Shown here: positions 24,417 through 31,576 of the stretch, piece after piece | Numbering within the stretch: the stretch's first letter is position 1 | Layout of the letters: every line of letters starts with the position of its first letter | Assembly (NCBI GenBank): GCA_947174835.1 | Contig: CAMWKM010000012.1 | Location: 1-36,435 of the forward strand | Source of the DNA: an uncultured Prevotella sp. | Lineage (GTDB): Bacteria; Bacteroidota; Bacteroidia; Bacteroidales; Bacteroidaceae | Direction of reading: 5' to 3' | DNA: 36,435 nucleotides | Made by a program: the position numbers and the translations under genes | The notes under the pieces: model-generated | Database searches by the model: none | Seen by the model: the letters and a program-made list of their open reading frames with translations, nothing else | Told to the model about the DNA's origin: nothing

Positions 24417-24448
24417 TTTGCATTGGTGATAAGTTTTGGCTACCTTTG
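24417..24448 (+). promoter_or_regulatory. Promoter of the mfd operon
   Basis: TTTG (24417-24420), a 20-bp spacer and TACCTTTG (24441-24448) form a complete Bacteroidetes promoter 14 bp before ATG 24463. Confidence 0.8.
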
Positions 24449-24462
24449 CAGCGCAGAACGCA

Positions 24463-27400
24463 ATGGATATTCAGGAACTACAAAAACTTTACGCCAAGTT
24501 GCCGCAGGTGGCGGCCTTGGCGAAGGCGATAGACAAGTCTTCGGCCAAAATCATTTCTCTCGAAGGATTGTTGGCTTCGTCGGCATCGATGGTCTTCAGT
24601 GCGATGGCGCTGAAGACCAACCGAACTTTGGTTTTCGTGCAGCAGGATGCCGATGAGGCAGGTTATTTCTATCATGATCTCTGTCAGATTATGGGTGGAA
24701 AGCAGGTGCTCTTCTTTCCGTCAAGCTATCGCCGGGCCATCAAATACGGGCAGAAAGATCCTGCCTGTGAGATTCTCCGTACGGAAGTTCTTACTGAACT
24801 GCCCTCTCGTTCGGGAGGAGCAGGGAGTGGGTTGTTTATTGTTACCTATCCCGAGGCGATTGCCGAGATGGTGGTGACGCGGAAAAAACTGGACGACAGG
24901 ACGCTGACGCTAAGTCAGGGCGAGAATGTCAATGTGGACAGTACCTGCAGGACGTTGCGTGACTTCGGTTTCCGCGAGGTGGATTATGTCTACGAACCTG
25001 GGCAGTTTGCCCTGCGCGGCAGTATTCTGGATGTTTTCTCGTACAGCCATGAGTATCCTTTCCGTCTTGACTTCTTCGGTGATGAGATTGATTCCATTCG
25101 CACGTTTGAGGTGGAGAACCAGTTGTCGAAAGAGCGTCGGGATAAGGTGGACATTGTGCCCGAAATGACATCGGTGGCTGAAAAAGAGTCGTTCCTCTCA
25201 TTTCTGCCCAAAGAGGCGTTACTGGTGTTTAAGGACTATCAGTTTGTGCGTGACAGCATTGAGCGCATCTATCAAGAGGGCTTTTCTGTGCAGGCTAAGA
25301 CTGAGCGTATGGAGGGGGCTACGGAGATGGAGCAGCGCGAGATAGAACGGGAGATGCAGCGTGACAGCCAGATTATTACGGGTGGTCGGTTCGTGGCCGA
25401 CAGTGAGCCGTTCAGGAAAATTTTTCTCTTCCGTTCTTCTGTTGCCGATGCGGCTACCATTCGCTTCAACATCAGTTACCAGCCGCTGTTCCACAAGAAC
25501 TTTGAATTGCTGACGCAGACTCTTGAGGATTACCAACTGAAAGGCTATGCTTTATACGTTTTGGCAGACAGCCAGAAGCAGAACGAACGTCTGAAGGAGA
25601 TTCTGAATCTTCCCTTCTCTCCAGTCAATAAGACCTTGCACGAGGGCTTTGCCGACAATGACCTGAAAGTGTGTTTCTTTACTGATCATCAGATTTTTGA
25701 CCGTTTCCATAAGTACAACCTGAAGAGCGACAAGGCACGTGGCGGTAAGATGGCCCTGACGCTGAAAGAGATTCAGCAGTTTGAGATGGGCGACTATGTG
25801 GTGCATGTGGATCATGGCATCGGCAAGTTTGGCGGGTTGGTCAGAATGCCGATTGCGCAGGGAGGAGCGAACACTCAGAGTTATCAGGAGATGATAAAGA
25901 TCGTCTATCAACGGGGCGATGCCATCTATGTGTCGATTCACTCTCTGTATAAAGTATCGAAATACAAGTCGCAGGATGACGGACAGCAACCGCGTATGTC
26001 AACGCTCGGTACCGGTCAGTGGGAACGGCTGAAGGAGCGCACCAAGAAACATATTAAGGATATAGCCCGCGACCTGATTAAACTCTATGCCACCCGTCGC
26101 CATCAGCGCGGCTTCGCTTTTAGTCCCGACACTTATATGCAGCATGAGTTGGAGGCTTCGTTTCTTTATGAGGATACGCCCGACCAGTTGAAAGCTACGC
26201 AGGACGTGAAGGCCGATATGGAGCGGCAGCAACCAATGGATCGTCTGGTGTGCGGTGATGTGGGGTTCGGCAAAACGGAGGTGGCCGTGCGTGCCGCTTT
26301 TAAGGCCGCTGTTGATGGCAAACAGGTCGCTGTGCTGGTGCCCACTACAGTGTTGGCCTATCAGCATTTCCGTACATTCTCCTCCCGATTGAAGGATATG
26401 CCCGTGCGTGTGGACTATCTGACACGTGCCCGGACGGCCAAACAGACGACGGCTTTGCTGAAGGATTTGGAGGAAGGCAAGATAGATATATTGATAGGCA
26501 CACAAAAACTGATTGGCAAGACGGTGAAGTTCAAGGATCTGGGGCTGCTTATTATTGATGAAGAACAGAAGTTCGGTGTGTCGACCAAAGAGAAGTTGCG
26601 CCAGATGAAAACTAACGTGGATACGCTGACAATGTCGGCCACACCTATTCCGCGTACCCTGCAGTTCTCCCTGGTCGGTGCCCGCGACCTGAGTGTTATA
26701 CAGACACCGCCGCCCAACCGCTATCCCATCCAGACGGAAATTCACACTTTCTCGGCTGAAATCATCGTCGATGCCATTAACTTTGAGATGAGCCGCAATG
26801 GTCAGGTCTATCTTGTGAACAACCGTATCAGCGACCTGACACATCTGAAGGAAATGATTCTAAAGTATATTCCAGACTGCCGTGTGGCTGTGGGTCATGG
26901 GCAGATGAAACCTGAAGATCTGGAACAGATTGTGCTCGACTTTTCAAACTACGACTACGACGTACTGCTCTCGACGACTATCGTGGAGAACGGTATTGAT
27001 ATACCCAATGCCAATACCATCATCATCAATAGTGCGCAGAACTTCGGCCTCTCTGACCTCCACCAGATGCGAGGCCGTGTGGGACGTGGCAACCGTAAGG
27101 CTTTTTGCTACTTGTTAGCACCACCGCTGGCCGCCTTGCCTGTGGATAGCCGTCGTCGATTAGAGGCTTTAGAGAATTTTTCCGATCTGGGATCGGGCAT
27201 CAATATTGCTATGCAAGACTTGGATATTCGTGGTGCCGGCAATCTGTTGGGTGCAGAACAGAGCGGATTTATTTCCGACTTGGGCTATGAGACCTATCAG
27301 AAGATACTGAACGAGGCGATGGCGGAACTGCGGAATGAGGAACCCGATCCCACGCCTTCGCAAGCAGGAGAAGGAAAAGGACACTCGCAAAGACAGGATG

Positions 27401-27900
27401 TTTCAGGGTTCTGTCCCCGTTCGGGAGAGACTGGAGACTTCGTTGCCGACTGCAATTTGGAGAGTGATCTGGAGATGTATTTCCCTGATCAATATGTGCC
27501 CAGCGACTCTGAACGTATGTTACTCTATCGCGAATTAGACAATATTCGCAACGACCGGGATCAGGAATCCTATCGCTCACGGCTCATCGATCGTTTCGGT
27601 CCATTGCCCCGACAGGCAGAGGAACTGCTGCACGTTGTGCCGTTGCGCCGACTGGGCAAGCAGTTGGGATGCGAGAAGATCATGCTGAAGCAGGGACGTA
27701 TGTATCTCTATTTGGTGGGCAATCACAATAGTCCTTTTTATCTGAGTGAGGCCTTCGGCTGGATTCTGGAGTACATAGGAAAGAACGTGCGACGTTGCAA
27801 TCTTCGTGAACAGCAGGGTAAACGCTCGATAGTGGTCAGTGATGTGCCCACTGTTGAGGAGGCAGTGAAGGTGCTGGGAGAAGTGAAACGTGAAAGATGA
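24463..27900 (+). CDS. mfd: Transcription-repair coupling factor
   Basis: Mfd removes RNA polymerase stalled at DNA damage and recruits UvrA. The 1145-residue protein has a UvrB-like N-terminal part, an RNA polymerase-interacting CarD-like domain beginning QFEMGDYVVHVDHGIGKF (about residue 440), the translocase motor with Walker A CGDVGFGKTEVAVR (about 597), DEEQKFGV (about 698), TMSATPIPRTLQ, QMRGRVGRG, and the C-terminal TRCF domain. ATG 24463 is used; an earlier TTG lies in the promoter. Two segments look inserted: residues about 114-123 (PSRSGGAGSG) and about 961-990 (PDPTPSQAGEGKG onward), both low complexity and encoded by palindromic DNA. The next gene overlaps the stop codon by 4 bp (ATGA). 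Confidence 0.96.
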   Translation: MDIQELQKLYAKLPQVAALAKAIDKSSAKIISLEGLLASSASMVFSAMALKTNRTLVFVQQDADEAGYFYHDLCQIMGGKQVLFFPSSYRRAIKYGQKDPACEILRTEVLTELPSRSGGAGSGLFIVTYPEAIAEMVVTRKKLDDRTLTLSQGENVNVDSTCRTLRDFGFREVDYVYEPGQFALRGSILDVFSYSHEYPFRLDFFGDEIDSIRTFEVENQLSKERRDKVDIVPEMTSVAEKESFLSFLPKEALLVFKDYQFVRDSIERIYQEGFSVQAKTERMEGATEMEQREIEREMQRDSQIITGGRFVADSEPFRKIFLFRSSVADAATIRFNISYQPLFHKNFELLTQTLEDYQLKGYALYVLADSQKQNERLKEILNLPFSPVNKTLHEGFADNDLKVCFFTDHQIFDRFHKYNLKSDKARGGKMALTLKEIQQFEMGDYVVHVDHGIGKFGGLVRMPIAQGGANTQSYQEMIKIVYQRGDAIYVSIHSLYKVSKYKSQDDGQQPRMSTLGTGQWERLKERTKKHIKDIARDLIKLYATRRHQRGFAFSPDTYMQHELEASFLYEDTPDQLKATQDVKADMERQQPMDRLVCGDVGFGKTEVAVRAAFKAAVDGKQVAVLVPTTVLAYQHFRTFSSRLKDMPVRVDYLTRARTAKQTTALLKDLEEGKIDILIGTQKLIGKTVKFKDLGLLIIDEEQKFGVSTKEKLRQMKTNVDTLTMSATPIPRTLQFSLVGARDLSVIQTPPPNRYPIQTEIHTFSAEIIVDAINFEMSRNGQVYLVNNRISDLTHLKEMILKYIPDCRVAVGHGQMKPEDLEQIVLDFSNYDYDVLLSTTIVENGIDIPNANTIIINSAQNFGLSDLHQMRGRVGRGNRKAFCYLLAPPLAALPVDSRRRLEALENFSDLGSGINIAMQDLDIRGAGNLLGAEQSGFISDLGYETYQKILNEAMAELRNEEPDPTPSQAGEGKGHSQRQDVSGFCPRSGETGDFVADCNLESDLEMYFPDQYVPSDSERMLLYRELDNIRNDRDQESYRSRLIDRFGPLPRQAEELLHVVPLRRLGKQLGCEKIMLKQGRMYLYLVGNHNSPFYLSEAFGWILEYIGKNVRRCNLREQQGKRSIVVSDVPTVEEAVKVLGEVKRER
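24802..24831. repeat. REP-like palindromic insertion in mfd, N-terminal linker
   Basis: CTCTCGTTCGGGAG forms a small hairpin inside a G/C-rich segment ending CAGGGAGTGGG. It codes for PSRSGGAGSG between LRTEVLTEL and LFIVTYPEA, where I expect a short linker in Bacteroidales Mfd. The CGTTCGGGAG core recurs in the second mfd segment. Confidence 0.4.
27343..27442. repeat. REP-like insertion in mfd, C-terminal linker
   Basis: About 100 bp codes for a low-complexity linker between AMAELRNEE and VADCNLESDLEMYFP. It contains CCTTC...GAAGG and, near the end, CCCCGTTCGGGAGAG, which shares CGTTCGGGAG with the segment at 24802-24831. The frame is kept open. Confidence 0.4.
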
Positions 27901-29021
27901 AGACAATCAATCCATTTGCCCATCCGTTCTATATGATGGCCAAGTCGGTAGGTTCGACTTGTAATTTGTCATGTCGGTACTGCTATTATCTGGAGAAGCG
28001 GAAACTGTATGGAGGGGAGAAGCGGATGATGATGAGCGATGAGGTGCTGGAGTGCTTTGTGCGGCAGTATTTGGAGAGTCAGGTCAATAGCGAGGTTCTG
28101 TTTACTTGGCATGGCGGAGAGCCATTGTTACAGCCCATGAGTTTTTATCAGAAGGCTCTGTCTTTTCAGCGGCACTATGCTCAGGGTCGGTATGTTGACA
28201 ACTGCCTGCAGACTAATGGCACTTTGCTCACTGACGATTGGTGTCGGTTCTTCCATGACAATGGCTGGCTGATTGGCATCAGCATTGACGGTCCAGAGCA
28301 TCTGCACGATGCCTATCGTTGTGGCCGCAATGGTGAGTCGACCTTTAAGAAGGTGATGCAGGGCATCGAACTCTTGGAGAAACATGGTGTGATGTGGAAC
28401 GCGTTGGCCACGGTGAATCGTTGTAATGTAGAAGAGCCGGAGGCGGTCTATCGTTTTTTCAGGCATATCGGGTGCAAGTATATACAATTTACGCCGGTGG
28501 GACCACCGGAAGAAGGACAGATTGAGGCCGTGGCTTGGGGGCATTTCCTTTGCCGTGTGTTCGATGAATGGGGGCAGGCTGACGTGGGCGATTGTTACGT
28601 CAATATCTTCGAGGCGACGCTGGCCAATTATATGGGTGTGCCACCGGGGATGTGTGCCATGTCGAGGATGTGCGGTCATGTGGGAGCCGTGGAGTGGAAT
28701 GGCGATGTGTATAGCTGTGACCACTTCGTGTTTCCGCAGTATCATCTGGGCAATATGGCCAATCAGACGCTCTATGAGATGATGCACGGTACGAGGCAGC
28801 AGACCTTTGCCCGCCGGAAAGTGGAGGGACTGCCCGGTCAGTGCAAGGCGTGTGAGTGGCTCTTTACCTGTTTCGGTGAATGTCCCCGCAACCGATGTGC
28901 CCGGACGGTTGACGGTGAAGAGGGACTGAATTGTCTCTGTGAGGGCTATCGGATGTATTTTAGCCATGTGGATTCGTTTATGAGACAGATGGCAGAGAAC
29001 TTGAAAAATGAGGAATTATGA
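27897..29021 (+). CDS. Anaerobic sulfatase-maturating enzyme (radical SAM)
   Basis: This enzyme (anSME) oxidises a Ser or Cys of sulfatases to the catalytic formylglycine in the cytoplasm. The 374-residue protein has the radical-SAM motif C22-x3-C26-x2-C29 (CNLSCRYC) and a C-terminal SPASM region with many cysteines (CAMSRMC, YSCDHFVFP, CKACEWLFTCFGECPRNRC) for two further iron-sulfur clusters. WHGGEPLLQP and LQTNGTLL are typical. Length fits the family (about 370-400). It overlaps both neighbours by 4 bp (ATGA at 27897-27900 and 29018-29021), so it is translated together with the sulfatase it most likely matures. Confidence 0.95.
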   Translation: MKTINPFAHPFYMMAKSVGSTCNLSCRYCYYLEKRKLYGGEKRMMMSDEVLECFVRQYLESQVNSEVLFTWHGGEPLLQPMSFYQKALSFQRHYAQGRYVDNCLQTNGTLLTDDWCRFFHDNGWLIGISIDGPEHLHDAYRCGRNGESTFKKVMQGIELLEKHGVMWNALATVNRCNVEEPEAVYRFFRHIGCKYIQFTPVGPPEEGQIEAVAWGHFLCRVFDEWGQADVGDCYVNIFEATLANYMGVPPGMCAMSRMCGHVGAVEWNGDVYSCDHFVFPQYHLGNMANQTLYEMMHGTRQQTFARRKVEGLPGQCKACEWLFTCFGECPRNRCARTVDGEEGLNCLCEGYRMYFSHVDSFMRQMAENLKNEEL

Positions 29022-30421
29022 AAAAAGATAAGGTTTATGTAAGTAGTATATTGGCGTTGACGGGAGTGGTGCCGGCAGTTGAGGCTCAGGGACAGGAACC
29101 GACACCTGAGCGTCCGAACATCGTGTTTATCTTGGCCGATGATATGGGCTATGGCGATTTGTCGTGCTTCGGCAGTAAGTATGTGAAGACCCCTAACATT
29201 GACGAACTGTCGCGAACGGGTACTACTTTTACTCAATGCTATGCCGGTAGTGGCATCAGCAGTCCGTCGCGTTGCTCGCTGATGACGGGCAAGCACTCGG
29301 GAAACACGCGCATCCGCGACAATCAGTGTCCGGTGGGTGGTATTCAGGGCGTGAAGATCAATGCTAATGGTGACACCACCTATATCCGTCGCACCAATTT
29401 GATGCCTACCGATACGACCATTGCTACCGTGCTCAGTACGGCTGGTTATCGCACTTGCCTGGTGAATAAATGGCACTTGGATGGCTACGATCCCACGGCT
29501 TCGCCCAATCATCGCGGCTTCGATGAGTTTTACGGCTGGACCATTTCAACGGTTCATTCCAACTCTCCCTACTATTACCCCTATTATCGCTTTGCAGGTG
29601 ATTCGCTGACTACGATTGAGGAGAATGCCCACGATGCCCATGTCAGACACAATACGGATATATCGACCGATGATGCCATTGCTTTCATAGGTCGCAACAA
29701 GCACCGTCCTTTCTTTCTCTATTTGGCCTACGACGCTCCCCACGAGCCTTATATCATAGATGAGACTTCATGGTATGATGGGCAGGAGGAATGGTCAATG
29801 AACACCAAACGCTATGCCTCGTTGATCACCCACATGGATCGTGCTATCGGTCGCCTGTTGGCCTATCTTGATGAGGAAGGACTGCGCGAGAATACGCTTG
29901 TCATCTTTGCCAGCGACAATGGGGCTGCCATTCAGGCACCTATTGAGGAACTGAACTGCAATGCCGGCTTCCATGGCCGCAAGGGACAGCTTTATGAGGG
30001 TGGTATTCGTGTGCCTATGATTGTCAACCAACCGGGGCGTGTACCAGTGCAGAAACTGCAAAACTTGATCTACTTCCCCGATGTGATGCCGACGTTGGCG
30101 GCCCTGACGGGAGCAACGCATAGTTTGCCGCAGGGAATTAATGGTATCAACATTCTGCCGTTGTTCTATGGTCAGCCTGTGGATACCGACCATCGTATGC
30201 TCTATTGGGAATTTACGGGTAAGCAGCGAGCGGCCCGACTGGGTGATTGGAAGTGCGTGACCATCAGGAAAAATGCTCCGTTGGAACTCTACAACTTGCG
30301 GGAAGATCCTGAGGAACGCCACAATCTGGCGGAACAGTATCCGGAGTTGGTTCAACTCTTCGATGAGGCTATGAAGCGTATGCATCAACCCTCTGAATGT
30401 TGGCCATTGCCGGGAGAATGA
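29018..30421 (+). CDS. Secreted sulfatase, serine type (S1 family)
   Basis: The 467-residue protein hydrolyses sulfate esters, probably on host or plant glycans. Residues 1-24 look like an export signal. The metal-binding pair is D41-D42 (ILADDMGYGD). The formylglycine motif S-x-P-x-R is at residues 81-85 (SSPSR, then CSLMTG), so Ser81 is the residue to be oxidised; this serine form needs anSME, encoded immediately upstream with a 4-bp overlap. Other family marks are NKWHLDG, DNGAAIQAP and GFHGRKGQLYEGGIRVPMI. Length is typical of S1 arylsulfatases and GalNAc-6-sulfatases. The exact substrate is unknown. Confidence 0.93.
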   Translation: MKKDKVYVSSILALTGVVPAVEAQGQEPTPERPNIVFILADDMGYGDLSCFGSKYVKTPNIDELSRTGTTFTQCYAGSGISSPSRCSLMTGKHSGNTRIRDNQCPVGGIQGVKINANGDTTYIRRTNLMPTDTTIATVLSTAGYRTCLVNKWHLDGYDPTASPNHRGFDEFYGWTISTVHSNSPYYYPYYRFAGDSLTTIEENAHDAHVRHNTDISTDDAIAFIGRNKHRPFFLYLAYDAPHEPYIIDETSWYDGQEEWSMNTKRYASLITHMDRAIGRLLAYLDEEGLRENTLVIFASDNGAAIQAPIEELNCNAGFHGRKGQLYEGGIRVPMIVNQPGRVPVQKLQNLIYFPDVMPTLAALTGATHSLPQGINGINILPLFYGQPVDTDHRMLYWEFTGKQRAARLGDWKCVTIRKNAPLELYNLREDPEERHNLAEQYPELVQLFDEAMKRMHQPSECWPLPGE

Positions 30422-30474
30422 AAAGAAAAGCGAGGAAGTTCGGTAGATTTCTCACTTTTGTTATTTAACAAATG

Positions 30475-30507
30475 TGTCATTCTGTCATTGTTTTGTGTCA
30501 TTTTGTC
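30475..30507 (+). repeat. TGTCAT repeats upstream of the Hsp20 gene
   Basis: TGTCAT occurs at 30475, 30483 and 30496, with TGTC again at 30504. The site lies in the 187-bp gap between the sulfatase and hsp20 genes, about 100 bp before the Hsp20 start. It could be an operator; no clear TAnnTTTG box was seen in this gap. Confidence 0.35.
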
Positions 30508-30592
30508 TTCTTTAGATGCACTGGCATCAATGTTGCGTTATTCTGTGTGAAAGCGTGAAATAAAAAACGCAAAACATTAAACATTAACAAAT

Positions 30593-30600
30593 TAAGGAGG
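30593..30600 (+). promoter_or_regulatory. Strong Shine-Dalgarno of hsp20
   Basis: TAAGGAGG ends 8 bp before ATG 30609. Most genes here lack any Shine-Dalgarno, so this site marks a highly translated gene. Confidence 0.75.
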
Positions 30601-30608
30601 ACAAAATT

Positions 30609-31037
30609 ATGACACCAATGATGAGAAGTAATGCAGTATGGCTGCCCAATGTTTTCAACGATTTCTTTGCAACTGCATTTGTGCCGAAGACCAATGCTAC
30701 CGCACCGGCCATCAACGTAAAAGAGTGTGATGAAGCCTATACCGTAGAGTTGGCTGCTCCGGGCATGAAGAAGGAGAACTTCGATGTTCACATCAATGAC
30801 GAAGGCAACTTGGTCGTCAAGATGGAGCAGAAGCAAGAGCAAAAGGAGGAGGAAAAGGACACGCGCTATCTGCGTCATGAGTTCAGCTACTCAAAGTATG
30901 AGCGGACGTTGATTCTGCCTGACGATGTGAACAAGGAGTTGATTTCGGCCAAGGTTGAGGACGGTGTACTGACGGTAGGTCTGCCGAAGCTGGTCGAGGA
31001 GAAAGTAAAGGTCTCTCGCCAGATCAGTATCGACTAA
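30609..31037 (+). CDS. Small heat-shock protein, Hsp20 family
   Basis: Hsp20 proteins are ATP-independent holdases. The 142-residue protein has an N-terminal segment (MRSNAVWLPNVFNDFF), an alpha-crystallin domain (INVKECDEAYTVELAAPGMKKENFDVHINDEGNLVVKME through VEDGVLTVGLPK), and the C-terminal I-x-I motif in RQISID used for oligomer assembly. A charged run, KQEQKEEEKDT, lies in the mid-domain loop. The gene has an unusually good Shine-Dalgarno and its own terminator. Confidence 0.95.
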   Translation: MTPMMRSNAVWLPNVFNDFFATAFVPKTNATAPAINVKECDEAYTVELAAPGMKKENFDVHINDEGNLVVKMEQKQEQKEEEKDTRYLRHEFSYSKYERTLILPDDVNKELISAKVEDGVLTVGLPKLVEEKVKVSRQISID

Positions 31038-31059
31038 AAAGTGAAAGGAGGAAAATGTG

Positions 31060-31096
31060 AAGAGGATATGTCGAACAGGGCATATCCTCTTTTCTT
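31060..31096 (+). terminator. Terminator of hsp20
   Basis: AAGAGGATATG (31060-31070) pairs with CATATCCTCTT (31081-31091) and is followed by TTCTTTATT. From here to 31295 I see no convincing gene. Confidence 0.82.
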
Positions 31097-31295
31097 TATT
31101 GCAAAACTCAGACGCTGCTCTTCTATCTGTTGTTGTGTCAGCAGTTGGTTATGATGGGGGAGGCATCAGGTAGCACAATGGCTACGTTAGTTGTATGGCA
31201 CTCTGGGAGGGCACTCAATAGGCATCGCCTTTTGTTCATTTTCATGGCTAAGGGTACGAATAAGCGAGCGGAATGCCAAATTTCTTTCATTTTCA

Positions 31296-31326
31296 ATTGG
31301 TATTTCATGGATTTTTATTAAATTTG
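31296..31326 (+). promoter_or_regulatory. Promoter of the structured RNA / protease leader
   Basis: ATTG (31296-31299), a 19-bp spacer and TAAATTTG (31319-31326) fit the Bacteroidetes promoter with one mismatch at -33. Transcription would start near 31331, about 245 bp before the protease ATG. Confidence 0.6.
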
Positions 31327-31330
31327 CAGC

Positions 31331-31540
31331 GTTCTTCGGAACAAGAACTTATTAAAATAACGAAGCGTTATGCTCGACTTGCGAATGGAAATGTGAGAAA
31401 CTTCTGTTAGATGCAAGGACAGTGATAACGGTTCGCGCGTATAGCGTGGACTGGTTGCTGCATCTACATCTAAAGGCATTTCTCACAGCCTCCATTCGAA
31501 GACGTGGTATATCAGTTCCACGCTTCATAACATTAAAATG
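31331..31540 (+). ncRNA. Structured RNA: 6S-like candidate or protease leader
   Basis: Four nested stems make one long interrupted hairpin. CTT plus CGAATGGA (31378-31389) pairs with TCCATTCG plus AAG (31491-31501). TGTGAGAAA (31392-31400) pairs with TTTCTCACA (31479-31487). TTAGATG (31407-31413) pairs with CATCTAA (31467-31473). CGCGC (31434-31438) pairs with GCGTG (31444-31448). An outer closing pair is possible between GAAGCGT (31362-31368) and ACGCTTC (31520-31526). The 5' end folds as GTTC-TTCG-GAAC, and a 3' hairpin CGTGG/CCACG lies near 31503-31521. Length and rod shape resemble 6S RNA, reported in Bacteroidales as the Bacteroidales-1 motif. No clear terminator precedes the protease gene, so a leader role is also possible. 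Structure is seen; 6S identity is inference. Confidence 0.55.
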
Positions 31541-31576
31541 CTCTCGTGGTAGCTGGAGGGTCTAAAAAGGTTAGTT

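Noticed and set aside
31130..31321. 63-aa gene between hsp20 and the structured RNA
   Set aside because: No promoter or recognisable pattern, and its end lies in the promoter of the RNA.
31331..31576. Retron non-coding RNA
   Set aside because: A structured RNA upstream of an accessory protein suggested this, but there is no reverse transcriptase gene nearby.
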